The notes under the pieces were generated by a model. That model was given only the letters and a program-made list of their open reading frames with translations, was not told the DNA's origin and did not search any database. The position numbers and the translations under genes are program-made. From assembly GCA_002690625.1 (NCBI GenBank), contig NZFJ01000030.1, positions 1-7,850 of the forward strand: DNA of 7,850 nt. The letters run 5' to 3'. The stretch is from Rickettsiales bacterium (GTDB lineage Bacteria > Pseudomonadota > Alphaproteobacteria > TMED109 > TMED131). Each line of letters opens with the position of its first letter. The first letter of the stretch is position 1. Positions 6,332 to 7,850 of this stretch are shown here, in pieces.

Positions 6332-7621
6332 TTAATATCTATAGTTATCACCTTTAAAAGGGCCATTCTCAGTTACTCCTATATATTTAGCCTGTTTATT
6401 AGTAAGCTCAGTTAGCTTAGCTCCAACTTTATTTAAATGAAGTCTTGCTACTTTTTCATCTAAATACTTGGGTAGTGTATAAACTTTTCTTTCATATTTG
6501 CTATTATTTTTAAAAAGTTCTATCTGAGCTAAAACTTGATTAGTGAATGAAGCACTCATAACAAATGAAGGATGTCCTGTTGCACAACCAAGATTAACTA
6601 ATCTTCCTTTAGCTAATATTGTAATCTTTTTCCCATCCGGAAAAGTTACTTGGTCAACTTGCGGTTTAACCTCTTCCCATAACATATTTTTTAATTCATC
6701 TATCTGAATTTCTGAGTCAAAGTGTCCTATATTACAAACAATTGCTTGATCTTTCATTTTTCTCATATGATCCAATGTAATTACATCTACATTACCAGTA
6801 GCAGTTACGAATATGTCTGGTACATTAGCTATTTCATCAACATTTACTACTTCATATCCTTCCATAGATGCCTGTAAAGCACAGATAGGATCAACTTCAG
6901 ATATCATAACACGAGCTCCAGCGTTTCTTAAGCTAGCTGCAGAACCTTTACCAACATCTCCATAGCCTGCAACTAAAGCTACTTTCCCTGAAAGCATTAC
7001 ATCTGTAGCTCTTCTAATACCATCGACTAAGCTTTCTCTACAACCATAAAGGTTATCAAACTTTGACTTAGTTACAGAATCATTAACATTTATTGCTGGA
7101 ATTTTTAAAGTTTTACTTTCTTCCATTTCATAAAGTCTTTGAACTCCAGTAGTAGTTTCTTCACTTATACCTAATATCTTTTCTGTTAATGACGGATACT
7201 TTTCGTGCATTATTTTAGTCAGGTCTCCTCCGTCATCAAGTATTAAATTAGGACTCCAATTTTCAGCATTAATAGTTTTTTCAATACACCACCAAAACTC
7301 TTCCTCTGTCTCTCCTTTCCAAGCAAAAACAGGAATATTTTTCTCAGCTATCGCGGCAGCTGCATGATCTTGTGTTGAGAATATATTACAAGATGACCAT
7401 CTGACTTTAGCACCTAGTAAAATAAGTGTCTCTATCAATACTGCTGTTTGAATTGTCATGTGTAAACATCCTATAATATTAGCACCTTCAAGTGGCTTGC
7501 TTTCTTTATATTCTTCTCTTAAGGCCATTAATCCTGGCATTTCTTTTTCTGCTATATAGATTTCTTTTCTTCCCCAGTCAGCAAGTTTAATATTTGCTAC
7601 TTTATAATCATTTTCTTTCAT
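6332..7621 (-). CDS. ahcY: Adenosylhomocysteinase (S-adenosyl-L-homocysteine hydrolase)
   Basis: This NAD-dependent cytosolic enzyme splits S-adenosylhomocysteine into adenosine and homocysteine, relieving inhibition of methyltransferases and feeding the methionine cycle. Residues seen, against the human numbering as I recall it: D130 (D131), E155 in SEETTTG (E156), K185 and D189 in [12 protein letters not shown] (K186, D190), C194 (C195), the NAD-binding GYGDVGKG (219-226), H300 in NIGHFD (H301), GHPSFVMS (349-356), and a C-terminus with K423 and Y427 ending NYRY, which reaches into the neighbouring subunit's cofactor site. The length of 429 is close to human (432) and shorter than the ~465 of many alphaproteobacterial enzymes, because the stretch between DDGGD and GISEETTTG has no insert. 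The start is well supported by a strong ribosome site. Sampled lines look more G+C-rich than its neighbours, consistent with a conserved, well-expressed gene. Confidence 0.98.
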   Translation of the reverse strand: MKENDYKVANIKLADWGRKEIYIAEKEMPGLMALREEYKESKPLEGANIIGCLHMTIQTAVLIETLILLGAKVRWSSCNIFSTQDHAAAAIAEKNIPVFAWKGETEEEFWWCIEKTINAENWSPNLILDDGGDLTKIMHEKYPSLTEKILGISEETTTGVQRLYEMEESKTLKIPAINVNDSVTKSKFDNLYGCRESLVDGIRRATDVMLSGKVALVAGYGDVGKGSAASLRNAGARVMISEVDPICALQASMEGYEVVNVDEIANVPDIFVTATGNVDVITLDHMRKMKDQAIVCNIGHFDSEIQIDELKNMLWEEVKPQVDQVTFPDGKKITILAKGRLVNLGCATGHPSFVMSASFTNQVLAQIELFKNNSKYERKVYTLPKYLDEKVARLHLNKVGAKLTELTNKQAKYIGVTENGPFKGDNYRY

Positions 7622-7625
7622 TTTT

Positions 7626-7631
7626 ACCTCT
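7626..7631 (-). promoter_or_regulatory. Ribosome binding site of ahcY
   Basis: The minus strand reads AGAGGT, with GAGG ending five bases before the ahcY ATG (7619-7621). It lies in the 20-base gap after the ptsN stop and fixes the ahcY start. That gap is too short to hold a promoter or riboswitch, so ahcY must be transcribed from within or upstream of ptsN. Confidence 0.8.
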
Positions 7632-7641
7632 TTTTTATTTT

Positions 7642-7850
7642 TTATGATGGTATAAGCAAAGCTAAAACGTCTTCGGCTTTATCGGCTCCTCTAATTTTTT
7701 TTCTTATATTTGATTTATTTAAAATTCTTGATAATTTAGATAATATCTGTAATTTGCTAGAAGTATTTATGTTTCTTGGAACTATGAATGTAAATATAAT
7801 ATCCAACGACTTATTTTCATTATACTGAATAGGGTTTTTTAATCTTAAAA
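7642..7850 (-). CDS. ptsN: PTS EIIA-Ntr (PtsN-like), C-terminal part (5' end outside window)
   Basis: An open frame enters from the right edge on the minus strand and gives 68 residues before TAA at 7642-7644. The sequence fits the last third of nitrogen-PTS EIIA: LKNPIQY (the L-x-x-P-I segment), the strand [10 protein letters not shown] corresponding to VDLLFALLVP of E. coli PtsN, a helix [11 protein letters not shown], then [18 protein letters not shown] matching the LRAAxSxEEL ending. PtsN receives phosphate from NPr/HPr and acts as a regulator (potassium transport, nitrogen, stress) rather than in sugar uptake. The phosphorylated histidine lies upstream, out of view. A fructose-type EIIA domain is the main alternative, since the folds are the same. 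The gene sits directly before ahcY, with a 20-base gap, and is probably cotranscribed with it. Confidence 0.82.
   Translation of the reverse strand, partial: LRLKNPIQYNENKSLDIIFTFIVPRNINTSSKLQILSKLSRILNKSNIRKKIRGADKAEDVLALLIPS

Noticed and set aside
6121..6357. 78-codon plus-strand open frame opposite tsaE
   Set aside because: It is a shadow of tsaE and of the ahcY 3' end, without independent support.
7622..7641. SAH or SAM riboswitch before ahcY
   Set aside because: Such elements are common upstream of methyl-cycle genes, but only 20 bases separate the ptsN stop from the ahcY start and they contain just the ribosome site.
1..7850. Defence island, prophage, CRISPR array, insertion sequence or new gene system
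   Set aside because: Every gene belongs to a known housekeeping family in a largely conserved order. I saw no direct-repeat array, transposase, tRNA or block of atypical composition.

Overview
The window is compact and AT-rich. Sampled lines run from roughly 13 to 38% G+C, about a quarter overall by eye. It is almost entirely protein-coding, with spacers of 0 to 20 bases, start/stop overlaps at four junctions and Lys/Asn/Ile-rich proteins. The gene order (trpA-accD-folC facing trxA, and ahcY-tsaE-phosphotransferase-nucleotidyltransferase leading into trxA) resembles a conserved alphaproteobacterial neighbourhood. A free-living, streamlined, SAR11-like marine alphaproteobacterium fits best. 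That assignment is an inference from gene order and composition; no rRNA or marker gene is present to prove it.

The left part (1-2399, plus strand) carries the 3' end of trpA (tryptophan synthase alpha), accD (acetyl-CoA carboxylase carboxyltransferase beta subunit) and folC (folylpolyglutamate/dihydrofolate synthase), packed as one transcription unit. It converges with the second unit over a 9-base gap at 2400-2408 that holds a weak AT-rich inverted repeat.

The right part (2409-7850, minus strand) reads in transcription order: 3' end of ptsN (EIIA-Ntr), ahcY (S-adenosylhomocysteine hydrolase), tsaE (tRNA t6A ATPase), an AmgK-like sugar/aminoglycoside phosphotransferase, a MurU-like sugar-1-phosphate nucleotidyltransferase, sbcB (exonuclease I) and trxA (thioredoxin). 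The phosphotransferase and nucleotidyltransferase are plausibly consecutive steps of an anomeric cell-wall sugar salvage route. The other genes are housekeeping functions linked mainly by shared transcription.

I found no mobile element, CRISPR array, RNA gene, phage gene or unknown multi-gene system. The points of interest are variations on a known neighbourhood: exonuclease I where alphaproteobacteria usually have addAB, ptsN directly before ahcY, no sensor kinase between ahcY and tsaE, and a short SAH hydrolase of the eukaryotic-like type. No stretch longer than 300 bases lacks a gene.
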